DNA of 50,615 bases, from NCBI RefSeq assembly GCF_004345665.1, contig NZ_SLWR01000022.1, positions 1-50,615 on the forward strand, in the 5' to 3' direction. Shown one piece after another: positions 1 through 9,788 of the stretch (the stretch's first letter is position 1; each line of letters opens with the position of its first letter). Below the pieces are notes generated by a model. It had not been told where the DNA came from, made no database searches, and was given only the letters and a program-made list of their open reading frames with translations. The position numbers and the translations under genes were made by a program. This DNA comes from Kribbella antiqua (GTDB taxonomy: Bacteria; Actinomycetota; Actinomycetes; Propionibacteriales; Kribbellaceae).

Positions 1-39
1 CTCCACCGGCAACCGAGGACGACCACCACGAGCACCCAT
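1..39 (-). CDS. Transposase N-terminus, cut by window edge (IS30-like?)
   Basis: The first 13 codons read MGARGGRPRLPVE on the minus strand. The ATG at 37-39 is preceded by a GAAGGGG ribosome site. An N-terminus of the G-R-P-R-L-x-V-E type is common in IS30-family and related transposases, but 13 residues are too few to prove it. Upstream, the arms CAACACC (42-48) and GGTGTTG (62-68) form an inverted repeat, so the element end probably lies between 62 and 95. Partial; the family call is inference. Confidence 0.4.
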   Translation of the reverse strand, partial: MGARGGRPRLPVE

Positions 40-96
40 CACAACACCCCTTCAACCGAAAGGTGTTGCAATCACTCCTTGAGCCCGCCCCACCAG

Positions 97-116
97 TTGG
101 TGGGTGAACCCACCAA
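97..116. repeat. 20-nt palindrome, copy 1 of a dispersed family
   Basis: TTGGTGGGTGAACCCACCAA has perfect 9-bp arms around GA. Its reverse complement recurs almost unchanged at 37163-37182, on the opposite strand. Here it lies between the putative transposase end and the 3' end of the DUF5666 gene, so it could also act as a terminator for that gene. No other function is visible in positions 40-152. Confidence 0.7.
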
Positions 117-152
117 ACGCGGCGGGGGGCAAGTGTCCGCTAGGCGAGCGTC

Positions 153-701
153 CTATCGGCTAGGAGTTGCGGTTGGGGAGCGGAAGTTGCCGAAGGTTCC
201 GCCCTGGCGGACTGCTGTGGCGGTGATGGAGCCGTCGGTGGACTGGCCGGTGACGACGACCTGTTGGCCGGTCTTCAGGTCGGACGCGGTGCCTTGTTTG
301 GTGATTTCGTACGTCGTGTTGCCGGTGAGCTTGACGGTGACGTCGCCGTTCTGGGTCTTCACCACCAGCGATGAACTCGTCGCCGAGACCACCGTGCCGA
401 TCGTGGCGTTGCCGCCCTGACCGCCTGGCCCTTGACCCTGTCCCTGGCCGTAGCCGCCGCGGAAACCGCCGTACCCCGCGCCTCCGGGACCACGCCCGGC
501 CTGCTGCGGAGTCGACGTACTGTCCGAGGCGAAGGCTGCGTGCAGCCCAGCACCACCGGCGAGACCGACAGCCAGCACGACGATGCCGGCCAGGACTGCG
601 GTCGCCGCGGGCAGGTTCAGGGTCTTGCGAGGCTTGAGCGCCTCGTCGACCTCCTCGTCGGACCCGATCTGGGCGAACTCCTCGGGCGGTTGGTTGCTCA
701 T
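153..701 (-). CDS. Membrane-anchored DUF5666 domain protein
   Basis: 182 residues, starting MSNQPPEEF at an ATG preceded by GAAAGG. A longer reading frame upstream runs antisense through the permease end and was not used. The order is an acidic cytoplasmic stretch, one membrane helix at about 31-53, a Gly/Gln-rich linker (68-98), and a beta-rich DUF5666 domain (99-166; GTVVSATSSSLVVKT start). DUF5666 is an OB-like domain of unknown role. The start lies 10 bases after the permease stop, so this is the last gene of the efflux operon and may be an extracytoplasmic accessory to it. Function is inferred from position only. Confidence 0.75.
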   Translation of the reverse strand: MSNQPPEEFAQIGSDEEVDEALKPRKTLNLPAATAVLAGIVVLAVGLAGGAGLHAAFASDSTSTPQQAGRGPGGAGYGGFRGGYGQGQGQGPGGQGGNATIGTVVSATSSSLVVKTQNGDVTVKLTGNTTYEITKQGTASDLKTGQQVVVTGQSTDGSITATAVRQGGTFGNFRSPTATPSR

Positions 702-711
702 CAGATGCCTT

Positions 712-2622
<1,911 letters not shown>

Positions 2623-2633
<11 letters not shown>

Positions 2634-3963
2634 GGTTCGTCCCGCCTCCCCCGAACCCGCCCGTACCGCCGCCCGCACCGGCGCCGGGGAACTGCCCGCC
2701 GCCAGGGAACTGGCCGGTCCGGTTCTGGCCGTTCTGGCCGGCGCTGCTGATCGAGCCCTGGAGCAACTCGATCAGGTCGCCTTCGTTCAGGCCGGAGGTG
2801 ATCTGGGTGTAGCTGTCGCCCTTGACGCCGATCTTCACCTCGCGGGTGCCGCCGCCGTCGGCCATCGTGACCGTGTACGTCGTACCGCTGGTGGCGATCG
2901 CCGTACTCGGGACGTAGAGGGCATTGGTCGCCTTCGCCGTCTGGACGGTGACGTTCGCCGTCTGGCCCATCCGGGCGTTCGCCGGGACCTTGGCGAGCGA
3001 GAACGTGCCCGAGTACGACACGACGCCGTTCGTGGTCGTCGGTGTCGGCGAGACCGAGGCGAGGGTCGCGGTCAGGGTGGTGCCGGGCTCGGCGTTGAGG
3101 GTGACGGTGGCGGACTGGCCGGCCTTGATCTTGATCGCGTCGGCCTCGGGGAACGCCGCGACCACCTGGAGCTTCTTCAGGTCGGAGATGTCGACGAAGC
3201 CGGAGCCGGAGGTCGACGTTGTCGTCGTACTGGTGGAGGCTGAACCTTGACCTGAGGTCGAGCCTGAACCGCTACCTGAGCCTGAACTCGAGCTGCCGGC
3301 GACCGAGCCGACCGTGCCATTGATCGCCGTGATCGTGCCGGCGATGGGCGCCTTCAGGGTGGTCGCGTCGACGGCCGCCTGGGCCGCCTCGACGTTCTGG
3401 TCCGCCTGTTCCTTGTCCGCCTTGGCGCGGGCCAGGCTGGCCTCGGCGTTGCTGACGGCAACCTCCGGATTCTGGGTCTGGCCCTGGCTCTGAGTCTGCT
3501 GCTGGCCGGTCGTAGGCGTCGGACTGGCCGAAGCCTCCTCCGCCTCCTCGGCGGCGTCCTTGGCGTCGCTCAGGGTCTCCTCGGCCGCGGTGACCGAGTT
3601 CGCCGCGGCGATCTGGTTCTGATCGGCGATCCGCAGATCCCGCTCGGCGGCCGACGGGTCGACCTTGGCGATCGCGGCGCCCTTGGCCACGACTTGCCCG
3701 ACCTTGACCATGATTTGCGTCACGGTCCCGGAGGTCTCGAACTGCGGCGAGGCGGTCTGCGAGCTGGCCAGGGTGCCGCTGGAGCTGACACTCGCGGTGA
3801 CCTCGCCGCGGGCCACCGCCACGGTCGGGCGGGTCGCGCTGGCGGCCGGTGCGTCCTTGCGGAAGAAGAGAAAATAGGCGGTGATCGCGATGGCGAGGAC
3901 GATGGCCACCAGGGCCACGTTCACGAAGCTGAGGCCACGGAGCTTGTGGCGGGGTAGCACCAT
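2623..3963 (-). CDS. Efflux adaptor, HlyD/RND membrane-fusion family
   Basis: 446 residues. There is an N-terminal anchor helix (about 12-34), then a lipoyl half (GTVTQIMVKVGQVVAKGAAI) and a coiled-coil-like Ala/Glu/Gln-rich hairpin interrupted by a Ser/Thr/Gln-rich insert. The second lipoyl half (LKAPIAGTITAINGTVGSV) is followed by a Ser-Gly run, a beta-barrel, a membrane-proximal domain, and a Gly-rich tail (about 405-446). This matches adaptors that pair with MacB-like permeases in Gram-positives. It is first gene of the four-gene operon. No good ribosome site precedes the ATG; see the leaderless promoter at 3972. Confidence 0.88.
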
Positions 3964-3971
3964 GGATGCAG

Positions 3972-3977
3972 ACGCTA
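3972..3977 (-). promoter_or_regulatory. Possible leaderless -10 element for the efflux operon
   Basis: On the minus strand TAGCGT (TANNNT type) stands 8 bases before the adaptor ATG, and no Shine-Dalgarno sequence is present. That spacing fits transcripts starting at or next to the start codon, common in actinobacteria. The rest of 3978-4143 shows only a weak inverted repeat (CACAC-N6-GTGTG, 4059-4074). Confidence 0.35.
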
Positions 3978-4143
3978 GGGGCGTTTGCTGAGGAACTGAT
4001 CCCGCATTCCTGGCAACTCCCTGTGAAGTTGGCGCGTCGGATACCAGGCGGATCGCGACACACCGTGATGTGTGAACGCTCGATGACAGGGCGTCACGAC
4101 GGCGCTGTCAGGTGCGTACATGTGGCTCGGGCATGCCAAAATG

Positions 4144-4169
4144 GGAATGATCCGGGCCGGCCGACCGTT
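4144..4169 (+). promoter_or_regulatory. Sigma-R/SigH-type promoter of rbpA
   Basis: GGAAT (4144-4148), exactly 18 bases, then GTT (4167-4169). This matches the thiol-stress sigma factor consensus GGAAT-N18/19-GTT. In Streptomyces coelicolor rbpA is known to be in the sigma-R regulon, so the match is expected biologically. The promoter lies 30 bases before the rbpA ATG, with GGAGG at 4188-4192. Confidence 0.8.
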
Positions 4170-4198
4170 GGCACGGATGACGATCTCGGAGGTTTGAC

Positions 4199-4570
4199 AT
4201 GTCTAATCGCGTACTGCGTGGTTCGGGGCTGGGTGGGGTCAGCTTCGAGGATGACCGCGGTGTCGAGTTCGCGCCGCGCCAGATGATCACGTACGACTGC
4301 CCCCGCGGTCACGTGGTCGAGGTCACCATGGCTCACGATGCCGAGGTGCCCGCGGTCTGGGAATGCCCGCACTGCGGCAGCGAGGCCGCCCGGTCGACCG
4401 GTGAGAAGCCGGAGCCGAAGCAGGAGAAGCCGGCCCGCACGCACTGGGACATGCTGCGCGAGCGCCGCAGCATTTCCGAACTCGAGGAACTCCTCGCCGA
4501 GCGAGTAGAACTCCTCCGCAAGGGCGAAATCGGCCCGGCCCACCTCCACCGCACCAAGCGCACCGCCTGA
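4199..4570 (+). CDS. rbpA: RNA polymerase-binding protein RbpA
   Basis: 123 residues, near the usual length for RbpA. The N-terminus MSNRVLRGSGLGGVSFEDDR and the cysteine/histidine core (YDCPRGH ... WECPHCG) are characteristic. They are followed by a charged linker and the C-terminal sigma-interaction helices (HWDMLRERRSISELEELLAERV). RbpA binds the beta/beta' clamp region and primary sigma factors and stabilises open promoter complexes in actinobacteria. It is monocistronic: sigma-R type promoter upstream, strong terminator downstream. Confidence 0.97.
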   Translation: MSNRVLRGSGLGGVSFEDDRGVEFAPRQMITYDCPRGHVVEVTMAHDAEVPAVWECPHCGSEAARSTGEKPEPKQEKPARTHWDMLRERRSISELEELLAERVELLRKGEIGPAHLHRTKRTA

Positions 4571-4581
4571 CCCAAACCTCG

Positions 4582-4617
4582 AACGGGCCTCCCCGCAGCG
4601 TCGCGGCGAGGCCCGTT
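4582..4617 (+). terminator. Rho-independent terminator after rbpA
   Basis: AACGGGCCTC (4582-4591) pairs perfectly with GAGGCCCGTT (4608-4617), followed by a short T run. It begins 11 bases after the rbpA stop. Confidence 0.85.
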
Positions 4618-4641
4618 TTCCATGCCCGCTACCGTGTCCGC

Positions 4642-5778
4642 ATGCAGATCACCGCAGACCTGTTGCATGGCGCCGTCGAACTGGAGACGACTGAGCGCGG
4701 GGTGTTGCCGCATCGGGTGCCGGCGTGGGCTCGGGAGCAGGCGAACGATCCGCAGCTGGCGATGGTCGAGTCGCAGCCGTCGGGCGTGCGGCTGGTCTTC
4801 CGAAGCCGGGCGACGGCTGTCGAGTTGGATGTGCTGCCGACCAAGCGCCTGTATCTCGGTGTTCCGCCACAGCCGGACGGGCTGTACGACGTACTCGTTG
4901 ATGGGCGGCTGGTGGAGCAGGCCAGCGTGCCGGGTGGGGATGTGCTGGAGATCGACCTGGCGACTGGCAGTGCGGAGCGGCGGGCTGGGGAGGTTGGGAC
5001 GCTGCGGGTCGGTGGGCTGTCCAGTGAGCTGAAGACCGTCAAGATCTGGCTGCCACATACCGAGACGACCGAACTTGTTGCCTTGCGCACCGATGCGCCG
5101 GTCGAGCCCGTCGTGGACGACGGCCGGCGAGTGTGGCTGCATCACGGGAGTTCGATCAGTCATGGGTCGAATGCGACCAGCCCTACCGGGATCTGGCCGG
5201 CGCTGGCTGCCTCGCTCGGTGGGGTGGAGCTGATCAATCTCGGGTACGGCGGAAGCGCGCTGCTGCAGCCGTTCGTCGCGCGGACAATCCGGGACACGCC
5301 GGCGGATCTGATCAGCGTCAAGCTCGGCATCAACGTGGTCAACACCGACGCGTACCGGCTGCGCACCTTCACCGCCGCCGTCCACGGCTTCCTCGACACC
5401 ATCCGCGACGGCCACCCCACGGCCCCGCTGCTGGTCGTCTCCCCCGTCCTCTGCCCGATGCACGAAGACACCCCCGGCCCGACGCTGTGGGACCTCAGCG
5501 CCCTCAGCCGCGGCGAGCTCCGCTTCCAGGCGACCGGCGACCCGGCCGACGTAGCCACCGGCAAGCTCACCCTCAACGTCATCCGGGACGAGCTCGCCCG
5601 CATCACCGCCGTACGGACCGACCCGAATCTTCACTACCTCGACGGCCGAGACCTGTACGGCGAAGCCGACAACGCCGAGCTCCCCCTACCCGACGACCTC
5701 CACCCAGACGGTCCCAGCCACCGCCGGATCGCCGAACGCTTCGCCAAACACGCCTTCAACGGCCCGTTCGCGGACTAA
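4642..5778 (+). CDS. SGNH/GDSL-family hydrolase
   Basis: 378 residues. The N-terminal half (about 1-155) looks like a beta-sandwich module. The C-terminal half carries the SGNH blocks: WLHHGSSISHG (nucleophile Ser in a G-S-S-I-S form of GDSxS), GYGGSALLQP (block II Gly), KLGINVVN (block III Asn) and DDLHPDGPSH (catalytic Asp and His). These enzymes are serine esterases or deacetylases; some with this two-domain layout act on carbohydrate esters. The substrate is unknown. No signal peptide is visible, so it is probably cytoplasmic. Confidence 0.82.
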   Translation: MQITADLLHGAVELETTERGVLPHRVPAWAREQANDPQLAMVESQPSGVRLVFRSRATAVELDVLPTKRLYLGVPPQPDGLYDVLVDGRLVEQASVPGGDVLEIDLATGSAERRAGEVGTLRVGGLSSELKTVKIWLPHTETTELVALRTDAPVEPVVDDGRRVWLHHGSSISHGSNATSPTGIWPALAASLGGVELINLGYGGSALLQPFVARTIRDTPADLISVKLGINVVNTDAYRLRTFTAAVHGFLDTIRDGHPTAPLLVVSPVLCPMHEDTPGPTLWDLSALSRGELRFQATGDPADVATGKLTLNVIRDELARITAVRTDPNLHYLDGRDLYGEADNAELPLPDDLHPDGPSHRRIAERFAKHAFNGPFAD

Positions 5779-5783
5779 CCCAC

Positions 5784-5932
5784 CCACCCCCGCCCGAGCG
5801 AAGCGAAGGCGGGTCTCAGCCCCACCCCCGCCCGAGCGAAGCGAAGGCGGGTCTCAGCCCCACCCCCGCCCGAGCGAAGCGAAGGCGCGTCTCAACCCCA
5901 CTCCCGCCCGAGCGAGGCGAGGGCGGGTCTCA
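5784..5932. repeat. Four-copy 38-bp tandem array, each unit a hairpin
   Basis: The unit begins CGCCCGAGCGAAGCGAAGGC and repeats at 5791, 5829, 5867 and 5905, an exact 38-bp period; the last copy is partial. Each unit pairs CCCGCC with GGCGGG over a loop of about 12 bases. Copy 3 breaks the 3' arm (GGCGCG); copy 4 differs in the loop. The array fills the space between convergent genes and ends exactly at the fxsA stop. Confidence 0.9.
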
Positions 5933-6463
5933 CTACTTGTCTTGTGGACGGTCTGGGTCGATGACCTCGCCCTGGATCACGTCGTCTGAGGAAGAGCGCG
6001 GACCTGGACCACCGGGGGTAAAGCCGGTGCTGCCAGGACCGGAGGCTGGGCCGAAGCCGCCGGGCATGAAGCCAGTGAGGTTGGCTCCGCCGAGCTGCGT
6101 GGCGAACCGGCGGCCAAGGAAGGCTGACATCCCGCGGCGAGCCAGCGGTCGGGTGAATGGCAGGACGAAGAAGAACCCGAAGATGTCGGTGATGAACCCA
6201 GGCGTGAGCAGCAGCGTCCCGCCGACCAGCACAAGCCCTGCGTCAGCCAGCTCGCGCCCCGGCATCTTCCCGGTCTGCAGCGCGGTTCGCAGCGCGTTCC
6301 AGGCACGCCGGCCCTCACGCTTGATCAGCCAGGCACCGAGCGCGCTCTCCACGATCAGCAGGGCGACCGTCGGCCAGCCGCCGATCACCTGCCCGATCTG
6401 GATGATCACGTAAATCTCGGCGATCGGCACGATGAGCAGCGCGAGCGCCACGAACCACGGCAT
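5933..6463 (-). CDS. fxsA: FxsA family membrane protein
   Basis: 176 residues. The FxsA core is seen in MPWFVALALLIVPIAEIYVI, GWPTVALLIVESALGAWLI and LLLTPGFITDIFGFFFVLP, which give four short membrane helices within the first 115 residues. A Gly/Pro-rich cytoplasmic tail ends in VIQGEVIDPDRPQDK. In E. coli FxsA overproduction relieves phage T7 exclusion by F; its normal role is unknown. The start is three bases after the ppm stop behind a purine-rich ribosome site, so it is third in the lnt-ppm-fxsA unit. Confidence 0.85.
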   Translation of the reverse strand: MPWFVALALLIVPIAEIYVIIQIGQVIGGWPTVALLIVESALGAWLIKREGRRAWNALRTALQTGKMPGRELADAGLVLVGGTLLLTPGFITDIFGFFFVLPFTRPLARRGMSAFLGRRFATQLGGANLTGFMPGGFGPASGPGSTGFTPGGPGPRSSSDDVIQGEVIDPDRPQDK

Positions 6464-6466
6464 GTC

Positions 6467-7228
6467 CTACCCCTTCCTGGAGACGAGTCCGCGCAACTGC
6501 CGGCCCCGGTGTGCCAGTCCCCAACGCCCGACCCGCGCCATCGCCTCGATCACGATCGCCTGCGACATCTTCGACTGACCACGTTCCCGCTCCACGAACG
6601 TGATCGGTACCTCGACCACCCGGAAGCCGGCCTTGACCGCCCGCCACGCCAAATCGACCTGGAAGCAGTAGCCCGCGGAGGCGACCTCGTCCAGCCCGAT
6701 CCCCTCCAGTGTTGCTCGCCGGAACGCCCGATACCCGCCGGTGGCGTCCGCGAGCGGTACGCCGAGAGCGATCCGGGTGTAGATGTTGCCGCCGCGGCTC
6801 AGGATCTCCCGCGACTTGGGCCAGTTCTGCACCTCGCCGCCCTTCACGTACCGCGACCCGAGGACGAGGTCGGCATCGCGCAACGCGGTCAGCAACCGCG
6901 GCAGCTGCTCGGGCTGGTGCGACCCGTCCGCGTCGTGTTCGACGAGTACGCCGTATCCGCGCTCGAGGCCCCAGCGGAAACCGGCGATGTACGCCGCCCC
7001 GAGGCCCTCCTTGCCTTTGCGGTGCAGGACGTGGACGTGGTCGTCGTTCGCGGCCAGCTTGTCGGCCAGCTCGCCGGTGCCGTCGGGTGAGTTGTCGTCG
7101 GCGACGAGCACATCCGCTTCCGGTACGGCATCCCGCAGGCGAGTCACGATCGGCTCGATGTTCTCGGCCTCGTTGTACGTCGGGATGATGACCAGGATCC
7201 GGCCGAGATCGCCGAAGGGGCTGCTCAC
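6467..7228 (-). CDS. ppm1: Polyprenol-phosphate mannosyltransferase (GT2, Ppm/DPM type)
   Basis: 253 residues, soluble GT-A fold. Motifs are VIIPTYNEAENI near the N-terminus, VADDNSPDGTG, and the metal-binding EHDADGSHQPEQLP, plus FVERERGQSKMS near the C-terminus, typical of dolichol/polyprenol-phosphate mannose synthases. It transfers mannose from GDP-mannose to polyprenyl phosphate, the donor for protein O-mannosylation and lipoglycans. In Mycobacterium tuberculosis this domain is fused to Lnt; here the two are separate adjacent genes, as in several other actinobacteria. Confidence 0.9.
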   Translation of the reverse strand: MSSPFGDLGRILVIIPTYNEAENIEPIVTRLRDAVPEADVLVADDNSPDGTGELADKLAANDDHVHVLHRKGKEGLGAAYIAGFRWGLERGYGVLVEHDADGSHQPEQLPRLLTALRDADLVLGSRYVKGGEVQNWPKSREILSRGGNIYTRIALGVPLADATGGYRAFRRATLEGIGLDEVASAGYCFQVDLAWRAVKAGFRVVEVPITFVERERGQSKMSQAIVIEAMARVGRWGLAHRGRQLRGLVSRKG

Positions 7229-7259
7229 GCTGCTACTCCTTGTGCCGAGCCGGCCTGTC

Positions 7260-8825
7260 TCAGACCGGGACCTTTTCGCGGCTGTGGGTGGGCGCCGGCG
7301 GGGTCCCGGAGCCGGTGTCGGCGCGCCTGCGACGGGCGAACAGTGCCAGCACCACTCCGAGGATCCCCAGGCCGGTCAGGATCCACTGCGGCCAGCCGCC
7401 GAGTGTGGTGGCCAGCGTATGGGCATCGCGGACCGGAACGGTGGCGACATACACATCCGGCACGAACTGTGCCGACTTGTGCTCGACCTTCCCGTCGGGC
7501 CGGACCACGCCGGAGATCCCGCTGGTGGACGCGATCAGCACGGTCCGGCCGGTCTCGATCGCCCGCATCCGGGTGATCGCGAACTGCTGCTCCGGCTGCC
7601 CGGTCCCGCCGTACGTCGCGTTGTTGGTCTGGACGACGAGGATCTGGGCCCCGCCCTTCATCACGTCCTCGACCACGTCGTCGTACGCGACCTCGAAGCA
7701 GATCACGTCGCCGTACGTGACCCCACCGATCGGGAGCACGCCGGGCACCTTGCCGGGCGCCGTCTGCCGGCCGACCATCTCGAGTCGCTTGATGTACGGC
7801 AGCAACTGGTCGCGGAACGGGATGTACTCACCGAAAGGCACCGGATGCCGCTTGGCGTAGATCTGACCAGGCCCGGTCTTCGGGTCCCAGACCACGCCGG
7901 TCGTCTGCCGCTCGTTCGGCCCAGGGCCTTCCAGTACGGCGCCGACGAGGATCGGCACATCGACCGCCTTCACGGCCTCTTCGATGTCGGCCCGGGTCTC
8001 GTCGTCCTTGAACGGGTCGATGTCGGTCGAGTTCTCCGGCCAGATCACGATGTCGGGCTGCAATTCGGTGCCAGCCTCGACCTTCTTCTCGAGGTCCAGC
8101 GTGGCGTTCAGGTGGTTGCGGGTGACCGTCCGGGCGCGGCCGAGGAACTCCAGCCCTTTGCCCGGCACGTTCCCCTGCACCATCGCGGCCTTCACGACCT
8201 TGCCGTTGCCCTCGCTCGACAGGTTGATCAGCGTGCTGCCACCGACGATCGCCACCCCGGCGACCAGCGCGACCACTCGTAGCTTCAGCGCGCTCTTCGG
8301 CCGCAGTACGGCGTACGCCAGGACGCCGAGCAGCGCAATCGCGAAGCTCAGCCCCGGGATGCCCACCAGCGAGGCCAGCTTGCCCAGCGGCGAGTCGGAG
8401 AACGCCCAAGCCAGCCGGCCCCACGGAAACCCGCCGAACGGCACCGAAGCCGTCGCGTACTCGGTCGCCACCCACAGGCACGGGATCCACAGCATCCACA
8501 GCTTCAGCTTGAGCACCTGCGTCGCGAACATCCCGAAGACCGCGTAGAACAGCCCCTCGAGGATCGCCAGCGCGATCGCGGCGTCGCCACCGATGACAGT
8601 GAGCCACGGCACCAGGACGGCGTAATAGGTGATGCCGAAGCCGGCGCCGATCAGGAAGCCCGCCTTGGCCGAGGCGCCGTTGAGGGCGGCCAGGAACAGC
8701 GGTACGGCGATGACGATGAGCCACGGGTGGTCGTGCGGTTCGAAGGCGTAGCCGAGCAGGCCACCCGCGACCACAGCCACGGCGACCCGCGGCAGGACGC
8801 GCCCCAGAGCCTTCAACCGTTCCAC
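7260..8825 (-). CDS. lnt: Apolipoprotein N-acyltransferase
   Basis: About 521 residues from a GTG at 8825 with AAGGGG upstream; GTG 8846 is an alternative, and longer starts lack hydrophobic or family sequence. Six to seven N-terminal helices are followed by a nitrilase domain with the Lnt triad: Glu in WPENSTD (about 264), Lys in YAKRHPVPFGEYIP (about 325) and Cys in VICFEVAYDD (about 376). That matches E. coli Glu267/Lys335/Cys387 in order and spacing. A last helix and a basic tail follow. It adds the third acyl chain to lipoproteins; the window encodes several lipoprotein candidates. Confidence 0.9.
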   Translation of the reverse strand: MERLKALGRVLPRVAVAVVAGGLLGYAFEPHDHPWLIVIAVPLFLAALNGASAKAGFLIGAGFGITYYAVLVPWLTVIGGDAAIALAILEGLFYAVFGMFATQVLKLKLWMLWIPCLWVATEYATASVPFGGFPWGRLAWAFSDSPLGKLASLVGIPGLSFAIALLGVLAYAVLRPKSALKLRVVALVAGVAIVGGSTLINLSSEGNGKVVKAAMVQGNVPGKGLEFLGRARTVTRNHLNATLDLEKKVEAGTELQPDIVIWPENSTDIDPFKDDETRADIEEAVKAVDVPILVGAVLEGPGPNERQTTGVVWDPKTGPGQIYAKRHPVPFGEYIPFRDQLLPYIKRLEMVGRQTAPGKVPGVLPIGGVTYGDVICFEVAYDDVVEDVMKGGAQILVVQTNNATYGGTGQPEQQFAITRMRAIETGRTVLIASTSGISGVVRPDGKVEHKSAQFVPDVYVATVPVRDAHTLATTLGGWPQWILTGLGILGVVLALFARRRRADTGSGTPPAPTHSREKVPV

Positions 8826-9396
8826 GCGCCGACCCCTTGTCCTCACCGTCCCCGGCGGATGCCGGATGCATGACGGTACAACGTCCGGGGCGCGCAAATG
8901 TATCCGGTCAGTAGCCAACCGGTGTCGACTGCGAAAAGTGAGCAGTTGCCGACGCACCGCGAGGAAGTGAGAAGCACTCAGAAAACGGTCTCGCAATAGG
9001 AAAGAGGCTCGGCGCTCCTTCGGACCAACCGCCGATCCGCTGGCTGCGAACCGGGCGGCTGTTGTCTACTGGCCGCCGAGCCTCTTCCACCTCTGCCCCG
9101 CGGGGGGCTAACCACCGGCGATCTCAGCCCCCGTCGACTCAAGCCTGGCACTGGCCTGGTCAGCGTCGCGGGATCATCCGGTGGCCGAACTCCGTGTGAC
9201 CGTTGATCAAACGGGATATGACGACTCCCAAAACGATCCTCGCTAGGAGGCTTTGGTGTCAACCTCCCGGCCGGCTCCTTGAGGCCGTTGTAACACTTTC
9301 GCGTGCCCTACAAGGAAAAACGAGGAACGCTCAGCTAAGTCACGTTACAGAGCCATGTCGGCACGCCACGTAATCGTTACCCAGGGCAACTAATCG
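8826..9396. other. 571-bp gene-free structured interval
   Basis: No credible protein gene is seen; frames crossing it have Arg/Pro-rich shadow composition. It lies between the lnt start and the kal stop, both on the minus strand. It contains the large stem described at 9002-9086 and GCCCCGCGGGG near 9096. A smaller hairpin GGAGG...CCTCC lies at 9246-9267. On the minus strand TTGACA (9257-9262) is followed 18 bases later by GATCGT, a possible promoter. The AT-richer part (9285-9395) follows the kam operon stop. Confidence 0.6.
9002..9086 (-). ncRNA. Candidate structured RNA or leader element
   Basis: AAGAGGCTCGGCG (9002-9014) is perfectly complementary to 9074-9086, a 13-bp closing stem. Inside it a second helix pairs 9026-9033 with 9054-9061. 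On the minus strand that helix contains one G-U pair; on the plus strand the same position is an A-C mismatch, so the structure favours a minus-strand transcript. It would sit about 180 bases upstream of the lnt start. I recognise no known riboswitch or small RNA family here. Confidence 0.35.
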
Positions 9397-9786
9397 TCAC
9401 TCAACCGGTACGACGACGGTGCCCTTTGCGCGCGTGATCACAAGCGGTTCGGCCAGCACCTCGGCCGCCGACTCGGACTTGTCCGGTCGGCCCCGGCAGA
9501 CGACGTACGCACTGAACTCCAGCTCGCGGCTGCGGTTCCCGACCCGGGTGATCGTTGCCTTCACCTCCACAACGTCACCGGCCCGCAACGGCGCCAGGAA
9601 CTGCACGTCCGAGTACGACGCGAACAGGCCTTCGTCGCCGTCGGCCCGGATGCACACCTCGGTCGCGACATCACCGAACAACGCCAGGACATAAGCGCCG
9701 TCGACCAGGTTGCCCGCGTAGTGCGCATGGCTGTACGGCACGTACCGCCGATGGCTGACGGTCAAGCCGATAGTTGCCTTTGACAC
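9397..9786 (-). CDS. kal: 3-aminobutyryl-CoA ammonia-lyase (hotdog fold)
   Basis: 129 residues from a GTG with GAGGAG nine bases upstream. A single hotdog domain runs through the protein (SHAHYAGNLVDGAYVLALFGDVATE, then VQFLAPLRAGDVVEVKATITRVGNRSRELEF). Sequence and size match Kal of lysine-fermenting bacteria, which eliminates ammonia from L-3-aminobutyryl-CoA to give crotonyl-CoA. It starts two bases after kamE, last in the operon. Another acyl-CoA hotdog activity cannot be excluded on sequence alone, but the neighbours make Kal the best call. Confidence 0.88.
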   Translation of the reverse strand: MSKATIGLTVSHRRYVPYSHAHYAGNLVDGAYVLALFGDVATEVCIRADGDEGLFASYSDVQFLAPLRAGDVVEVKATITRVGNRSRELEFSAYVVCRGRPDKSESAAEVLAEPLVITRAKGTVVVPVE

Positions 9787-9788
9787 CT

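Noticed and set aside
5784..5932. CRISPR array
   Set aside because: The 38-bp period is entirely repeat with no unique spacers, and no cas genes are near.
9002..9086. Cobalamin riboswitch for the B12-dependent aminomutase
   Set aside because: It is downstream of the kam operon rather than upstream, and no B12-box-like sequence is seen.
9088..9150. c-di-AMP (ydaO-type) riboswitch on the plus strand
   Set aside because: The G-rich segment is only superficially similar, and no plus-strand gene follows for 5 kb.
8978..9262. 94-codon frame in the interval between lnt and kal
   Set aside because: Arg/Pro/Ser-rich, no ribosome site, and it runs through the large stem; it looks like a non-coding frame.
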